Below are positions 9,361 to 18,742 of a stretch of DNA of 44,060 nt, piece after piece (the stretch's first letter is position 1; each line of letters opens with the position of its first letter). Source of the stretch: Pseudonocardiales bacterium. GTDB lineage: Bacteria; Actinomycetota; Actinomycetes; Mycobacteriales; Pseudonocardiaceae. The translations under genes were made by a program, and so were the position numbers. The notes below the pieces were generated by a model, which saw only the letters and a program-made list of their open reading frames with translations, made no database searches and was not told the origin of the DNA. Location: contig QHBZ01000126.1 of assembly GCA_003244055.1 (NCBI GenBank), forward strand, positions 1 through 44,060. The letters are read 5' to 3'.

Positions 9361-9897
9361 ATGCCCCAAACGAACTCAGCGGTCCCGCGCGGCGGCGACT
9401 TCGCGAACGTCCTGCTGCAACGCATCGAAGCGGATGAGCAAGCCTTCGTCCTCCAATATGTTCAGCCAGGTCTGGTAGGGCTCATCGACGGAACGCTCTC
9501 GACACTGGCGCCTATTTTCGCCGTGGCCTTGCTGTCGAGTTCACACGCTGCCCTGCTGGTCGGGCTGGCTACCGCGCTGGGAGCCGGCATCAGCATGGGT
9601 CTATCCGAAGCTCTTTCGGATGACGGCGGTCAGACGGGTCGAGGGTCAGCCATCACCCGAGGCTCGATCACCGGGTTGATGACCACCGTGGGTGGCATCT
9701 TTCACGCCCTACCGTTCTTGATCTCCGACCGAGCGATGGCACTGGCTCTCGCAGCCATCGTGGTCGCTGTCGAACTCACTGTGATCGCGCTCATTCGCAA
9801 GCGCTACCTCGAAGTCTCGCTTCGCTGCTCCCTCATCCAAGTGGTTCTCGGCGGCGTTCTCATCGTCGGCGTCGGGCTATGGTTGGGCGGCTTCTAA
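9361..9897 (+). CDS. VIT/CCC1-like membrane protein
   Basis: Hydrophobic protein of about 178 aa with five predicted membrane helices. The segment YVQPGLVGLIDGTLSTLAP, followed by GLATALGAGISMGLSEALSD, matches the VIT/CCC1 (vacuolar iron transporter-like) family, in which the related eukaryotic proteins move Fe2+ or Mn2+. A short N-terminal ERIEADEQ-like stretch (here QRIEADEQAF) resembles the linker in erythrin-VIT fusions, but no ferritin-like domain is present. The start is uncertain: ATG 9349, ATG 9361 and TTG 9196 are all in frame, and I use 9361 from homologue-like length. It converges on ruvB with two bases between stops. Metal specificity is unknown. Confidence 0.75.
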   Translation: MPQTNSAVPRGGDFANVLLQRIEADEQAFVLQYVQPGLVGLIDGTLSTLAPIFAVALLSSSHAALLVGLATALGAGISMGLSEALSDDGGQTGRGSAITRGSITGLMTTVGGIFHALPFLISDRAMALALAAIVVAVELTVIALIRKRYLEVSLRCSLIQVVLGGVLIVGVGLWLGGF

Positions 9898-9899
9898 GC

Positions 9900-10940
9900 T
9901 CACTCGTCGAACAGCGTCGGTGTGGGCTCCGCGAGAGCATCGGCGGGCGGATCCAACTGTAGGTGCCGCCACGCGGCCGCGGTGGCCACCCGGCCGCGCG
10001 GAGTACGGGCGAGCATCCCGGCCCGGACCAGGAAAGGCTCGCACACCTCCTCCACGGTGGCCGGCTCCTCCCCGACTGCAACGGCGATGGTGGACACCCC
10101 GACCGGGCCGCCGCCGAAGGTGCGCACCAGGGCGGTGAGAACGGCGCGGTCCAGCCGGTCCAGCCCGAGCTGATCGACGTCGTAGACGGCCAGCCCGGCG
10201 CGGGCCACCTCAAGGGTGATCGCACCATCGGCTCGTACCTCGGCGTAATCCCGAACCCGGCGCAGCAGGCGATTAGCGATCCGGGGCGTGCCGCGAGAGC
10301 GGCCGGCGATCTCAGTGCCGCCATCAGGGCGCAGGTCCACGCCGAGGATGCCGGCCGAGCGGTGCAACACCAGCTCAAGCTCGTGCGGCTCGTAGAACTC
10401 CATGTGCGCGGTGAACCCGAAGCGGTCACGCAGTGGACTGGTCAGCGCACCGGACCGGGTGGTAGCGCCGACCAGGGTGAACGGGGCGATCTCCAGCGGG
10501 ATGGAGGTCGCCCCTGGACCCTTTCCGACCATCACGTCGACCCGGAAGTCCTCCATCGCGAGGTAGAGCATCTCCTCGGCAGGTCGAGCCACCCGGTGAA
10601 TCTCGTCGATGAACAGCACATCACCCTCGACGAGGTTGGACAGCATCGCGGCGAGGTCCCCGGCGCGCTCCAGCGCCGGTCCTGAGGTCACCCGGATCGC
10701 GGCGCCCAGCTCCGCGGCGATGATCATCGCGAGGCTCGTCTTGCCCAACCCGGGCGGGCCCGACAGCAGCACGTGGTCCGGTGCGGCCCCACGCCGTCGG
10801 GCGCCTTCCAGGACCAACTCCAGTTGCTCGCGCACCCGAGCCTGCCCGATGAAATCCGGCAGTCGGCGTGGCCGCAGGGTGGTCTCCAGCTCGATATCAG
10901 CCGGGTCTACCACCGCCGAGACCGGCCTCGGTGTAGTCAC
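9900..10940 (-). CDS. ruvB: Holliday junction DNA helicase RuvB
   Basis: Hexameric AAA+ motor that drives branch migration of Holliday junctions with RuvA. Visible motifs: [12 protein letters not shown], Walker [12 protein letters not shown], Walker [10 protein letters not shown], sensor region [19 protein letters not shown], and the C-terminal winged-helix domain. Full-length at 346 aa. Its ATG overlaps the ruvA stop by four bases (ATGA), so the two are translationally coupled. Confidence 0.98.
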   Translation of the reverse strand: MTTPRPVSAVVDPADIELETTLRPRRLPDFIGQARVREQLELVLEGARRRGAAPDHVLLSGPPGLGKTSLAMIIAAELGAAIRVTSGPALERAGDLAAMLSNLVEGDVLFIDEIHRVARPAEEMLYLAMEDFRVDVMVGKGPGATSIPLEIAPFTLVGATTRSGALTSPLRDRFGFTAHMEFYEPHELELVLHRSAGILGVDLRPDGGTEIAGRSRGTPRIANRLLRRVRDYAEVRADGAITLEVARAGLAVYDVDQLGLDRLDRAVLTALVRTFGGGPVGVSTIAVAVGEEPATVEEVCEPFLVRAGMLARTPRGRVATAAAWRHLQLDPPADALAEPTPTLFDE

Positions 10941-11542
10941 CGGTTTCGTCCCAACCGGGTCAGTACGCTGCGCAGCACCTCTGAGGTGTCCGCGGACTCG
11001 GGCTGGGCTTCGGCCAGTACAGCCTCCACGGCCAGCTCAGCCTGCCGGGCCGCGAACCCGAGCCCGACCAGTGCCTCCGTCACCTGTGTCCGCACCGCTC
11101 CCCCGCCCTGGGTGGCGGGCCCCGATGCAGCGGGCGCGAGCGCTCCCACCCTGTCCCTCAGCTCAACGACCAGCCGCTCTGCCCCTTTGCGCCCGATGCC
11201 GGGCACCCGGGTGAGCACAGTGAGATCGCCCTGCGCGAGCGCCGTGCGCAGCGTGTCCGGCTCGAGAACGGCGAGCATCGCCAGCGCCAGCCGTGGTCCC
11301 ACCCCGGAGACGGTCTGCAGCAGCACGAACAACTCCCGTGCCGCCGCGTCGGCGAAGCCATACAAGGTCAACGAGTCCTCGCGCACCACCAGCGAGGTGT
11401 CGAGCCGGGCCTGTTCGCCGCGGCGCAAGGAGGCCAGGGTGGCAGGTACCGCATGCACCGCCAAGCCAACACCGCCGCCAACCTCGACCACGGCATGGTC
11501 CAACTCGACCGACAGCACCTGCCCGCGCACCGAGGAGATCAC
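10937..11542 (-). CDS. ruvA: Holliday junction branch-migration protein RuvA
   Basis: Tetrameric protein that binds four-way junctions and loads RuvB. It starts at a GTG ([12 protein letters not shown]) that overlaps the ruvC stop in GTGA. The OB-fold N-terminus is followed by helix-hairpin-helix motifs ([17 protein letters not shown] and [16 protein letters not shown]) and the C-terminal RuvB-binding domain ([16 protein letters not shown]). It is 201 aa, as expected. The longer open frame upstream overlaps ruvC and is rejected. Confidence 0.97.
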   Translation of the reverse strand: MISSVRGQVLSVELDHAVVEVGGGVGLAVHAVPATLASLRRGEQARLDTSLVVREDSLTLYGFADAAARELFVLLQTVSGVGPRLALAMLAVLEPDTLRTALAQGDLTVLTRVPGIGRKGAERLVVELRDRVGALAPAASGPATQGGGAVRTQVTEALVGLGFAARQAELAVEAVLAEAQPESADTSEVLRSVLTRLGRNR

Positions 11543-12114
11543 CGCGCCGCTCCCGCCTGGCGGGCCGCGGCAGCCAGCTTTGCCCGGTGGACTTGGGCTA
11601 GCCGGGCCGACTCGACGCGCGCCTGCGCGAGCCGTTGGGTCATCGGCGCACGCCACAGATGGCAGATCGCCAGCGCCAAGGCGTCTGCGGCGTCAGCCGG
11701 CCGCGGCTTGGCGGGGAGCGCGAGCAATCGGGTGATCATGGTGGTGACCTGTTCCTTACCCGCCCGGCCAGACCCGGTGACTGCGGCTTTGACCTCGCTG
11801 GGCGTGTGGAAGGTGACCGTGAGCCCGCGTCGAGCCGCGATCAACGCCACCACTCCGCCGACCTGGGCGGTGCCCATCGCGGTGCGCACGTTGTGCTGGC
11901 TGAACACCCGCTCCACGGCGACGACGTCGGGACGGTGTTCAACCACCCAACGCTCCACGACATCGGCGACCGCGAGCAGCCGTGCGCTGAGGTCCATCTC
12001 CGGTGAGGTACGCACGACGTCGACGGCCACGCAGCTGACCGCACGCCCGACACCACCGTCAACCACTCCCAGCCCACAACGGGTGAGCCCCGGATCCACC
12101 CCCAGTACCCGCAC
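11539..12114 (-). CDS. ruvC: Crossover junction endodeoxyribonuclease RuvC
   Basis: Resolvase that cuts Holliday junctions symmetrically. The catalytic acidic residues sit in the expected motifs: [21 protein letters not shown] and the C-terminal [13 protein letters not shown]. The GTG at 12114 is preferred because GGGGAG is placed six bases upstream; the frame opens at 12141. It leads the ruvC-ruvA-ruvB unit, in which each stop overlaps the next start by four bases, giving the three RuvABC proteins from one transcript. Confidence 0.96.
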   Translation of the reverse strand: MRVLGVDPGLTRCGLGVVDGGVGRAVSCVAVDVVRTSPEMDLSARLLAVADVVERWVVEHRPDVVAVERVFSQHNVRTAMGTAQVGGVVALIAARRGLTVTFHTPSEVKAAVTGSGRAGKEQVTTMITRLLALPAKPRPADAADALALAICHLWRAPMTQRLAQARVESARLAQVHRAKLAAAARQAGAAR

Positions 12115-12209
12115 TCGTAGCTCCCCACGCCGAACGAACACCCGTTCGAACCCTAACCGGCGCTGTCACCGTCCGCTCGTGCGACACACCGGGGATCGCA
12201 GGATCTCCG

Positions 12210-12962
12210 TCAGCCCACCTCGGCGAGCACATCGTCGGGGACGTCGAAGTTGGCGTAGACGTTCTGGACATCGTCGCTGTCCTCCAGCGCGTCGATCAGC
12301 TTGAACACCTTGCGGGCGGTGTCGGCGTCGAGCACGGTGCTCGCCGAGGGCAGGAAGCTCGCGTCGGCCGAGTCGTAGTCGATACCGGCGTGTTGCAACG
12401 CGGTGCGCACCGCGATGAGGTCGGTCGCCTCGGAGATCACCTCGAAGGACTCGCCAAGGTCATTGACCTCCTCGGCACCGGCGTCGAGCACTGCGACCAG
12501 CACGTCGTCCTCGGAGACACCCCCTTGCTGGGGGACGATCACCAGGCCTTTGCGGCTGAACAGGAACGAGACCGAGCCGGGATCGGCCATCGTGCCGCCG
12601 TTGCGGGTCATCGCGGTGCGGACCTCGGAGGCGGCCCGGTTGCGGTTGTCGGTGAGGCACTCGATGAGTAGCGCTACTCCGCCGGGTCCGTATCCCTCAT
12701 ACATGATCGTTTGATAGTCAACGCCGCCTGCATCGGCACCAGAGCCGCGCTTGACGGCCCGCTCGATGTTGTCGGTGGGCACCGAGGTCCTGCGGGCCTT
12801 CTGGATCGCGTCGAACAGCGTCGGGTTGCCGTCCGGGTCACCACCCCCGGTACGCGCCGCCACCTCGATATTTTTGATCAACTTAGCGAAGAGCTTGCCC
12901 CGCTTGGCGTCGACCACGGCCTTCTTGTGCTTGGTGGTCGCCCATTTTGAATGGCCGCTCAT
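12210..12962 (-). CDS. YebC/PmpR family protein
   Basis: Begins [20 protein letters not shown], the hallmark of the YebC/TACO1 family, and is a normal 250 aa. Members were annotated as transcriptional regulators; more recent work on bacterial and mitochondrial members points to a role in translation of difficult sequences such as proline stretches. Conserved blocks [15 protein letters not shown] and [19 protein letters not shown] are present. It lies between pdxT (six bases upstream) and ruvC, as in many actinobacteria. Confidence 0.95.
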   Translation of the reverse strand: MSGHSKWATTKHKKAVVDAKRGKLFAKLIKNIEVAARTGGGDPDGNPTLFDAIQKARRTSVPTDNIERAVKRGSGADAGGVDYQTIMYEGYGPGGVALLIECLTDNRNRAASEVRTAMTRNGGTMADPGSVSFLFSRKGLVIVPQQGGVSEDDVLVAVLDAGAEEVNDLGESFEVISEATDLIAVRTALQHAGIDYDSADASFLPSASTVLDADTARKVFKLIDALEDSDDVQNVYANFDVPDDVLAEVG

Positions 12963-12968
12963 ACCTGC

Positions 12969-13649
12969 CTATGCTCCTCTTGCTCGCGTGCCGGACTCAC
13001 CTGCATACCTCGCGCTCACTGGCACTTCATTGGACAGCCGGACCATCTCGCAGAAGAGCTGGTGCACCCGCCGGTCGCCGGTCAGCTCGGGATGAAACGC
13101 GGTGGCCAGCACGGACCCTTGGCGGATCGCCACGATCCTACCTGCGGCGCTGCCGGCCACTGGAACCTCGGGCACCCTGGCCAGCACCTCGACGCCGGAA
13201 CCCGCTTGCTCCACCCAGGGGGCGCGGATGAACACCGCCCGGATCGGACCACCCGGTATGCCCACGAAGTCGAGATCCGCCTCGAACGATGCGGCCTGCC
13301 GACCGAAGGCATTAGGCCGCACCACTGCGTCCAGCACTGCGAGTTGCCGCCGATCAGGCCTGCCATCAAGAACTTCCCGAGACATCAGGATCATTCCCGC
13401 GCAGGAGCCGTAGGCCGGCATGCCCGAGGCCAGCCGAGCGCGCAACGGCTCCATCAGGTCGAAGGCGACCAGCAGCCGGCTCATCGTGGTGGACTCACCG
13501 CCCGGCAGGATCAGTGCGTCCACCCGGGCGAGTTCGGCGGGGCGGCGCACCACTGTGCTGCGCAATCCGCAGTCGGCCACCGCACGCCGATGTTCCAGCA
13601 CATCACCCTGCAGGCCCAGCACACCTACGATCGGGCCCGTCTCAGTCAC
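12969..13649 (-). CDS. pdxT: Pyridoxal 5'-phosphate synthase glutaminase subunit PdxT
   Basis: Glutaminase that supplies ammonia to PdxS for PLP synthesis. It has the class I glutamine amidotransferase fold with [13 protein letters not shown], the nucleophile cysteine in GSCAGMILM, and the His/Glu pair in FHPELTGD near the C-terminus. GTG start at 13649 with GGAG just upstream. Length is 226 aa, slightly longer than the usual ~200 because of a C-terminal extension. It is separated from pdxS by one PHP-domain gene. Confidence 0.96.
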   Translation of the reverse strand: MTETGPIVGVLGLQGDVLEHRRAVADCGLRSTVVRRPAELARVDALILPGGESTTMSRLLVAFDLMEPLRARLASGMPAYGSCAGMILMSREVLDGRPDRRQLAVLDAVVRPNAFGRQAASFEADLDFVGIPGGPIRAVFIRAPWVEQAGSGVEVLARVPEVPVAGSAAGRIVAIRQGSVLATAFHPELTGDRRVHQLFCEMVRLSNEVPVSARYAGESGTRARGA

Positions 13650-13746
13650 AAGCTCCAGGTTAGGCCGTCATCCGTGGGCTGCTTGCCAACCGTGTGGTCG
13701 ACTTCGGCGCGCGGCAAGCGCAGCAGAGCGCGGTGATGGAAGGCGG

Positions 13747-14970
13747 TCAGGAGGGCTGGAGGAACCAGGGGCTGGTGTAGGCGATCGCGTGATTGCTGGC
13801 GGGGTGATTCGGGGGGCCCTGGGTGGTGTTGGCGGTGGTGTCCGGGTCGGCTAGGCGCAGGACCGTCCAGGGGCCGTCTGCACTGGTCATCGGCACTGCG
13901 AAACGGGTGACGTCACCGCAGCGCACCTCGACCACCTCGGCTACCGCGGGCATCGGCGCGTCCGGCCGCAGCACCTGTACCTGCAGCGGGCGGCCGAACC
14001 AGGACGGCCCGCCGTCGATGTCGAGGATGAATTCGACGGATCCTTCGCGGTGCCGCAACACCGAGCCCATTCGCATCCCACCGGCAGTGGCGTCCACCCG
14101 CAGCCCGGGGACCCGGGTGGCGAAGAACCGGCGGGCCCGCATCGCCTCCGCGATCCCGGCCCGGCTGTGCTCGGTCACCCACAGCCCCGCGCGTCCGGTA
14201 CCGGGTTGCAACCCCCAGTTGGCGCTGTGCTCGTCGCTGACTCCAAGCAGCCCAGTGCGCCAGCCGGCATTAAGGCAGTCCACCAAGGGCGAGGTGCCAC
14301 CGGCCGCGACGCCCTCGAACAGGTAGTCGTCGGTACGGTTGAACATCTCCAAGCTGACCATCTGCTCGGCGACCGCAGCCGCGTAGCGGAAGCCGGCGAA
14401 TCGGCCGTCCTCCCGTCCGGGGTGGTTGAAGCCGGCAAGCCCGGCGGCGGCGTGGAGGCCGTTGGGCCGGCTGATCCGGGTCAACCAGGCGTAAAGCTCA
14501 TCCATAACCCCGTGGGTCGCGATGTCGGTGAAGTCGTCGGTGAACCATGCGTTGACGTGTCCCCAGCGCGGATGTGTCCACTCGAAGCCGCGGATCGCGG
14601 TGAACTCGCCAGGTCGGTCATGGGCATCTGCCAGCTTCCCGGTGCGCCGCCACCCCGCCCGGTCCAAACCGATCCACGGTGTACCGCCCACGCCGGTGCC
14701 CTCGATCGCCGCGCCACGGATCGCATGATCGGTGAGCGCTGCGACGTCCAGACCAGCGTCGCGCATGGCCGGAAACGCCGCATCCGGGTCACCGGCACCG
14801 TCCGAGAGCAGTGTGTGATTATGCAGGTCGGCGTGCACCAGCAGGGTCCCGCGGGTGACCCGGGACAGTCGGCCAGCTCCGCTCTCGGGCCACGGTGTCC
14901 GCAGCCGCGCCCCCGCGGTTGCGGACACCAGCAGCGCCCCCGCGTCGGTCCCGCCGTTGGCGGTGGTCAC
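13747..14970 (-). CDS. PHP-domain metal-dependent hydrolase
   Basis: 407-aa protein with PHP metal-binding signatures: [13 protein letters not shown] (HxH), [21 protein letters not shown] and [11 protein letters not shown]-terminal beta-rich segment follows, as in CehA/McbA-type PHP hydrolases. PHP enzymes hydrolyse phosphoesters or related bonds using a trinuclear metal site; the substrate here is unknown. The GTG start overlaps the pdxS stop in GTGA, so it is coupled to pdxS and lies inside the pdxS-pdxT unit. In M. tuberculosis that slot is taken by tesB2. Location suggests, but does not show, a link to phosphorylated B6 or pentose metabolism. Confidence 0.85.
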   Translation of the reverse strand: MTTANGGTDAGALLVSATAGARLRTPWPESGAGRLSRVTRGTLLVHADLHNHTLLSDGAGDPDAAFPAMRDAGLDVAALTDHAIRGAAIEGTGVGGTPWIGLDRAGWRRTGKLADAHDRPGEFTAIRGFEWTHPRWGHVNAWFTDDFTDIATHGVMDELYAWLTRISRPNGLHAAAGLAGFNHPGREDGRFAGFRYAAAVAEQMVSLEMFNRTDDYLFEGVAAGGTSPLVDCLNAGWRTGLLGVSDEHSANWGLQPGTGRAGLWVTEHSRAGIAEAMRARRFFATRVPGLRVDATAGGMRMGSVLRHREGSVEFILDIDGGPSWFGRPLQVQVLRPDAPMPAVAEVVEVRCGDVTRFAVPMTSADGPWTVLRLADPDTTANTTQGPPNHPASNHAIAYTSPWFLQPS

Positions 14971-15929
14971 CAGCCGCGCTGGGCCAGCCGCTGCCCGTCC
15001 GGCAGATCACTGAGGTTGATGCCCACCATCGGTTCGCCCAACCCCCGGGACACCTTCGCCACCATCTCCGGGTCGTCGTGGAACGTCGTCGCCTTGACGA
15101 TCGCCTCCGCTCGCTTGGCGGGGTCGCCCGACTTGAAGATGCCTGAGCCGACGAATAATCCCTCGGCGCCGAGCTGCATCATCATCGCCGCGTCGGCGGG
15201 GGTGGCGATACCACCGGCGGTAAACAGCACCACCGGCAAGGAACCAGCGGCTGCGATCTCGCGGATCAGCTCCAGCGGAGCCGCTAGCTCCTTTGCCGCC
15301 GCCGGCACCTCCTCAGGGTGCATCGCGGCCAGGGAGCGGATCGCGGCGCGGATCGAGCGCATGTGCCGGGTCGCCTCGACGATATTTCCGGTCCCGGCTT
15401 CACCTTTGGACCGGATCATGGCGGCACCTTCAGAAATCCGGCGCAGCGCCTCCCCGAGATTGGTGGCTCCACACACGAAAGGCACGGTGAAGGCGAATTT
15501 GTCGATGTGGTGAGCCTCATCGGCCGGGGTCAGCACCTCCGACTCGTCGATGTAGTCCACACCGATCGCCTGCAGCACCTGCGCCTCGACGAAGTGGCCG
15601 ATGCGGGCCTTGGCCATCACCGGGATGGACACCGCGTCCATGATCTTCGCGATCATGTCGGGATCACTCATCCGCGCCACCCCGCCCTGCGCGCGGATAT
15701 CGGCCGGAACACGCTCCAATGCCATCACGGCCACCGCGCCGGCGTCCTCGGCGATCCTGGCCTGCTCCGGCGTGACCACGTCCATGATCACACCACCCTT
15801 GAGCATCTCGGCCATCCCGCGCTTGACCCGTGCGGTGCCGACCTGGCGCTCGACGTTGCTGTTCTCGGCGGGCACCGTGTTTTTAGCGGACACAGTGTTC
15901 TCGATAGACACAGTGTTCTCGGCGGACAC
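14967..15929 (-). CDS. pdxS: Pyridoxal 5'-phosphate synthase lyase subunit PdxS
   Basis: Synthase subunit that builds PLP from ribose 5-phosphate, glyceraldehyde 3-phosphate and ammonia. A (beta/alpha)8 protein with [18 protein letters not shown], the lysine in [10 protein letters not shown], and [17 protein letters not shown]. The first 24 residues are an unusual repeat of ENTVS-like units written by an 18-bp DNA repeat. Each unit brings another in-frame GTG, so several starts are possible. The most upstream GTG has GAGGAG eight bases before it. The conserved protein begins near residue 30. It heads the pdxS-PHP-pdxT-yebC run. Confidence 0.95.
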   Translation of the reverse strand: MSAENTVSIENTVSAKNTVPAENSNVERQVGTARVKRGMAEMLKGGVIMDVVTPEQARIAEDAGAVAVMALERVPADIRAQGGVARMSDPDMIAKIMDAVSIPVMAKARIGHFVEAQVLQAIGVDYIDESEVLTPADEAHHIDKFAFTVPFVCGATNLGEALRRISEGAAMIRSKGEAGTGNIVEATRHMRSIRAAIRSLAAMHPEEVPAAAKELAAPLELIREIAAAGSLPVVLFTAGGIATPADAAMMMQLGAEGLFVGSGIFKSGDPAKRAEAIVKATTFHDDPEMVAKVSRGLGEPMVGINLSDLPDGQRLAQRGW

Positions 15930-15932
15930 AGT
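15861..15932 (-). repeat. Four 18-bp tandem repeats at the pdxS start
   Basis: Four head-to-tail units occupy 15861-15878, 15879-15896, 15897-15914 and 15915-15932, for example gttctcggcggacacagt. The unit length is a multiple of three, so copy changes keep frame. On the coding strand each unit contains a GTG codon. Confidence 0.85.
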
Positions 15933-16088
15933 GGTAGCTCCTCAAACAGCGGATTCGACGATGCAGTACCCGATCCTACGTCGGGGTGGCCAGCTACGTC
16001 GTGGGTCAAGCCCGCTAGGGGGTTGCGACGACTGCTACGCCGGTGTGAGATCGACCACACGGTCCGCACAGCTGAGGGTAGGGTTGCA

Positions 16089-18209
16089 ATGGGCACAAAA
16101 GGTAACGCTGAACGTGCTGATTCGGCCGTACCGGCGCAGGACCCGACCCGGATCCGCAATGTAGCTCTGGTGGGGTCCTCCGGTGCGGGCAAGACGACTT
16201 TGGCTGAGGCGTTACTGGCCGCCACTGGGGTTATCAGCCGCGCGGGCACTATCGCGGACGGCACCACAGTGTGTGACCATGACCCCGCCGCGGTGCGCCA
16301 GCAACGGTCGGTGACGCTGGCCATCGCGCCACTGCAACATGCCGACGTCAAGATCAATCTTGTGGATACTCCCGGCTACGCCGACTTCGTGGGCGAGCTA
16401 CGAGCCGGGCTGCGGGCGGCGGACGCGGCGCTGTTCGTGATCTCCGCCGGGGATGGCGTCGACCCGGCCACCGTCACCCTGTGGGAGGAGTGCGCAGCGA
16501 TCGGGATGCCTCGGATGGTAGTGGTGAGCCGGTTGGACCACCCCCGGGCCGACCTCGACGGGGTGACGGCTGCCTGCCGGGCAGCCTTCGGCGGCGGGGT
16601 GATGCCGCTGTACCTGCCGGTGCGCGACGGATCCGGAGTGGTGACCGGTCTGGTGGGCCTGCTGTCGCAGCGACTGTTCGACTACCGCGGCGGATACCCG
16701 CCGGCTGAGGGAGAGCCAACCGCCGCAGACCCCGACGAGATCGGTCTGGCGCGCAACGAGCTCATCGAGGGGATCATCGCCGAGAGTGAGGACGAGTCCT
16801 TGATGGACCGATATCTCGAGGGCGAGGATCTCGACGTCGACGCGCTGATCGACGACTTGGAAACTGCGGTCAACCAGGCCTCGTTCCACCCCGTGATTCC
16901 GGCCTGCGCCAGCACCGGGCTGGGTCTCGCCGAGCTCCTCGAGGTGCTCACCGGCGTCTTCCCCGCTCCCAGTAGGAACGCTCCTCCCCCGGTGACCCGT
17001 CCCGACGGATCGGCGCACCCCTTGGTGGCCGTCGACCCGGCCGCACCGCTTGTCGCGGAGGTGGTACGCACCACGGTGGACCCCTACCAGGGCCGGGTAT
17101 CGCTGGTGCGGGTGTTCTCCGGCACGCTGCATCCGGATCGTCCCGTGCATGTTTCCGGGCACGGGCTGGCCGACCGCGGGCATGCCGACCACGACGTCGA
17201 CGAGCGGGTGGCGCACGTCTATACCCCGCTGGGCGGCACGTTGAGCGAAGTACCGCTCTGCGTGGCCGGTGACCTCTGCGCGGTAACCAAGGTGGTCTCC
17301 GCCGAGACCGGGGACACCCTGTCCTCGCCCGACGATCCGCTCGTGGTGACACCCTGGACGATGCCGGAGCCGTTGTTGCCGGTGGCCATTGTGGGCCGCA
17401 CCCGCAGCGACGAGGACGCGCTGGCTCGCGGGCTGAGCCGGCTGGTGGCCGCAGACCCGACACTACGGCTGGAACGCAACGCCGAGACCCACCAGATGGT
17501 GTTGTGGTGCATGGGAGAGGCGCACGCTGACGTCGTGCTGTCCCGGCTGCGCGCCGCGGGCGCCGACGTGGACATCGAGCCGGTCACGGTGCCGCTGCGG
17601 GAGACCTTCGCCGGCTCTTCGAAGGGCCACGGGCGGCACGTCAAGCAGTCTGGCGGGCACGGCCAGTACGCGGTGTGCGATGTCGAGGTGGAGCCGTTGC
17701 CTCGGGGGACCGGATTCGAGTTCGTGGACAAGGTGGTCGGCGGCGCCGTGCCCCATCAGTTCATCCCCAGCGTGGAAAAGGGCGTCCGGGCGCAGCTGGA
17801 ACGTGGCCTGGGCAGCGGTTTTCCGCTGGTCGACGTCCGGGTGACGCTCATCGACGGCAAAGCGCACAGCGTGGACTCCTCTGACGCGGCCTTCCAGACC
17901 GCCGGGTCGCTGGCGCTCAAGGACGCCGCAGAGAAGGGCACGGTGGTCACGCTGGAGCCACTGGACGACGTGGAGGTGCGGATGCCCGACGACCACCTCG
18001 GCACCGTGCTGGGCGATCTGTCCAGCCGGCGCGCTCGGGTGCTGGGCACCGAGGCCGACGAGGCCGGCCGGATGTTGGTCCGCGCCGAGGTACCAGCGGC
18101 CGAACTGGTCCGCTACGCCGTCGACCTACGCGGCCTCACCTCGGGGACCGCCGAGTTCAGCCGACGCTTCTCCCGCTACGCGCCGGCGCCGTCCAACTCG
18201 AACCCGTAA
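16089..18209 (+). CDS. fusA2: EF-G-like translational GTPase (FusA2 type)
   Basis: 706-aa elongation factor G paralogue resembling mycobacterial FusA2 rather than canonical EF-G. G1 is GSSGAGKTT and G3 is DTPGYADF, but the guanine-specificity motif NKxD is SRLD (in VVVSRLDHPRAD). Domains II-V follow, including QSGGHGQYAV and the domain IV tip HSVDSSDAAF. Known FusA2-type proteins are not the main translocase and may act under stress; the role here is unproved. ATG 16089 has GAGGG upstream. It is divergent from pdxS and convergent with the next gene, with a 34-base overlap of the 3' ends. Confidence 0.92.
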   Translation: MGTKGNAERADSAVPAQDPTRIRNVALVGSSGAGKTTLAEALLAATGVISRAGTIADGTTVCDHDPAAVRQQRSVTLAIAPLQHADVKINLVDTPGYADFVGELRAGLRAADAALFVISAGDGVDPATVTLWEECAAIGMPRMVVVSRLDHPRADLDGVTAACRAAFGGGVMPLYLPVRDGSGVVTGLVGLLSQRLFDYRGGYPPAEGEPTAADPDEIGLARNELIEGIIAESEDESLMDRYLEGEDLDVDALIDDLETAVNQASFHPVIPACASTGLGLAELLEVLTGVFPAPSRNAPPPVTRPDGSAHPLVAVDPAAPLVAEVVRTTVDPYQGRVSLVRVFSGTLHPDRPVHVSGHGLADRGHADHDVDERVAHVYTPLGGTLSEVPLCVAGDLCAVTKVVSAETGDTLSSPDDPLVVTPWTMPEPLLPVAIVGRTRSDEDALARGLSRLVAADPTLRLERNAETHQMVLWCMGEAHADVVLSRLRAAGADVDIEPVTVPLRETFAGSSKGHGRHVKQSGGHGQYAVCDVEVEPLPRGTGFEFVDKVVGGAVPHQFIPSVEKGVRAQLERGLGSGFPLVDVRVTLIDGKAHSVDSSDAAFQTAGSLALKDAAEKGTVVTLEPLDDVEVRMPDDHLGTVLGDLSSRRARVLGTEADEAGRMLVRAEVPAAELVRYAVDLRGLTSGTAEFSRRFSRYAPAPSNSNP

Positions 18210-18733
18210 CTCGGCAACATGGGTTCAGCGATCTCGAAATATCGCGGCAACGGGGCGGTACCGGCCAGCCGCAGCCAGCGCACCGTACGGTGCGAACGCA
18301 ACGCAAGGGTGTCGCGGACCGCGTCGTTGTAGACCCGGCGAGCGATCACCGCCCGCTGCTCCGCGTCAGCAAGCCGGTCCGCACAGCCGGATTCCAGGCC
18401 ACGACGGTCGAGGACCGACAGGACCCGACCCAGCTCATTCTCGACGTCCTCGCGTACCGCCACACCGGCGCGATGGGCCCGACGCCCTGCCGTCGGCAAG
18501 GCCGGATCCAACCCGGCCAGCAGGGCCGCGTTGGCGGCACAACGCAATGCGGCGCTGCCCTCTACACCCATGACCGCGCGCGCTCGGCTCCCCAACGCGG
18601 CGTCCAGAGCCGCCCAGGCCGCATCAGTCCGCACATGCAACCGGTCCAACCGGGTGGCCGCGCGCATCGCGCCCACCGCACCCGCCGCGGCAACCAGCAC
18701 CGCTGCGATCCCTGCTGCCCGCGCAATTCGCAC
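18176..18733 (-). CDS. LemA-like membrane-anchored protein
   Basis: 185-aa protein with an N-terminal hydrophobic helix (AAGIAAVLVAAAGAVGA) followed by helical sequence. Motifs resemble the LemA fold: LHVRTDAAWAALDAALGSRA and ARRVYNDAVRDTLALR, ending in APLPRYFEIAEP. The function of actinobacterial members is unknown. It lies nine bases after pimA, so it is probably the last gene of the PIM operon, and its end overlaps that of fusA2 on the other strand. Confidence 0.75.
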   Translation of the reverse strand: MRIARAAGIAAVLVAAAGAVGAMRAATRLDRLHVRTDAAWAALDAALGSRARAVMGVEGSAALRCAANAALLAGLDPALPTAGRRAHRAGVAVREDVENELGRVLSVLDRRGLESGCADRLADAEQRAVIARRVYNDAVRDTLALRSHRTVRWLRLAGTAPLPRYFEIAEPMLPSYGFELDGAGA

Positions 18734-18742
18734 CGGGTGACC

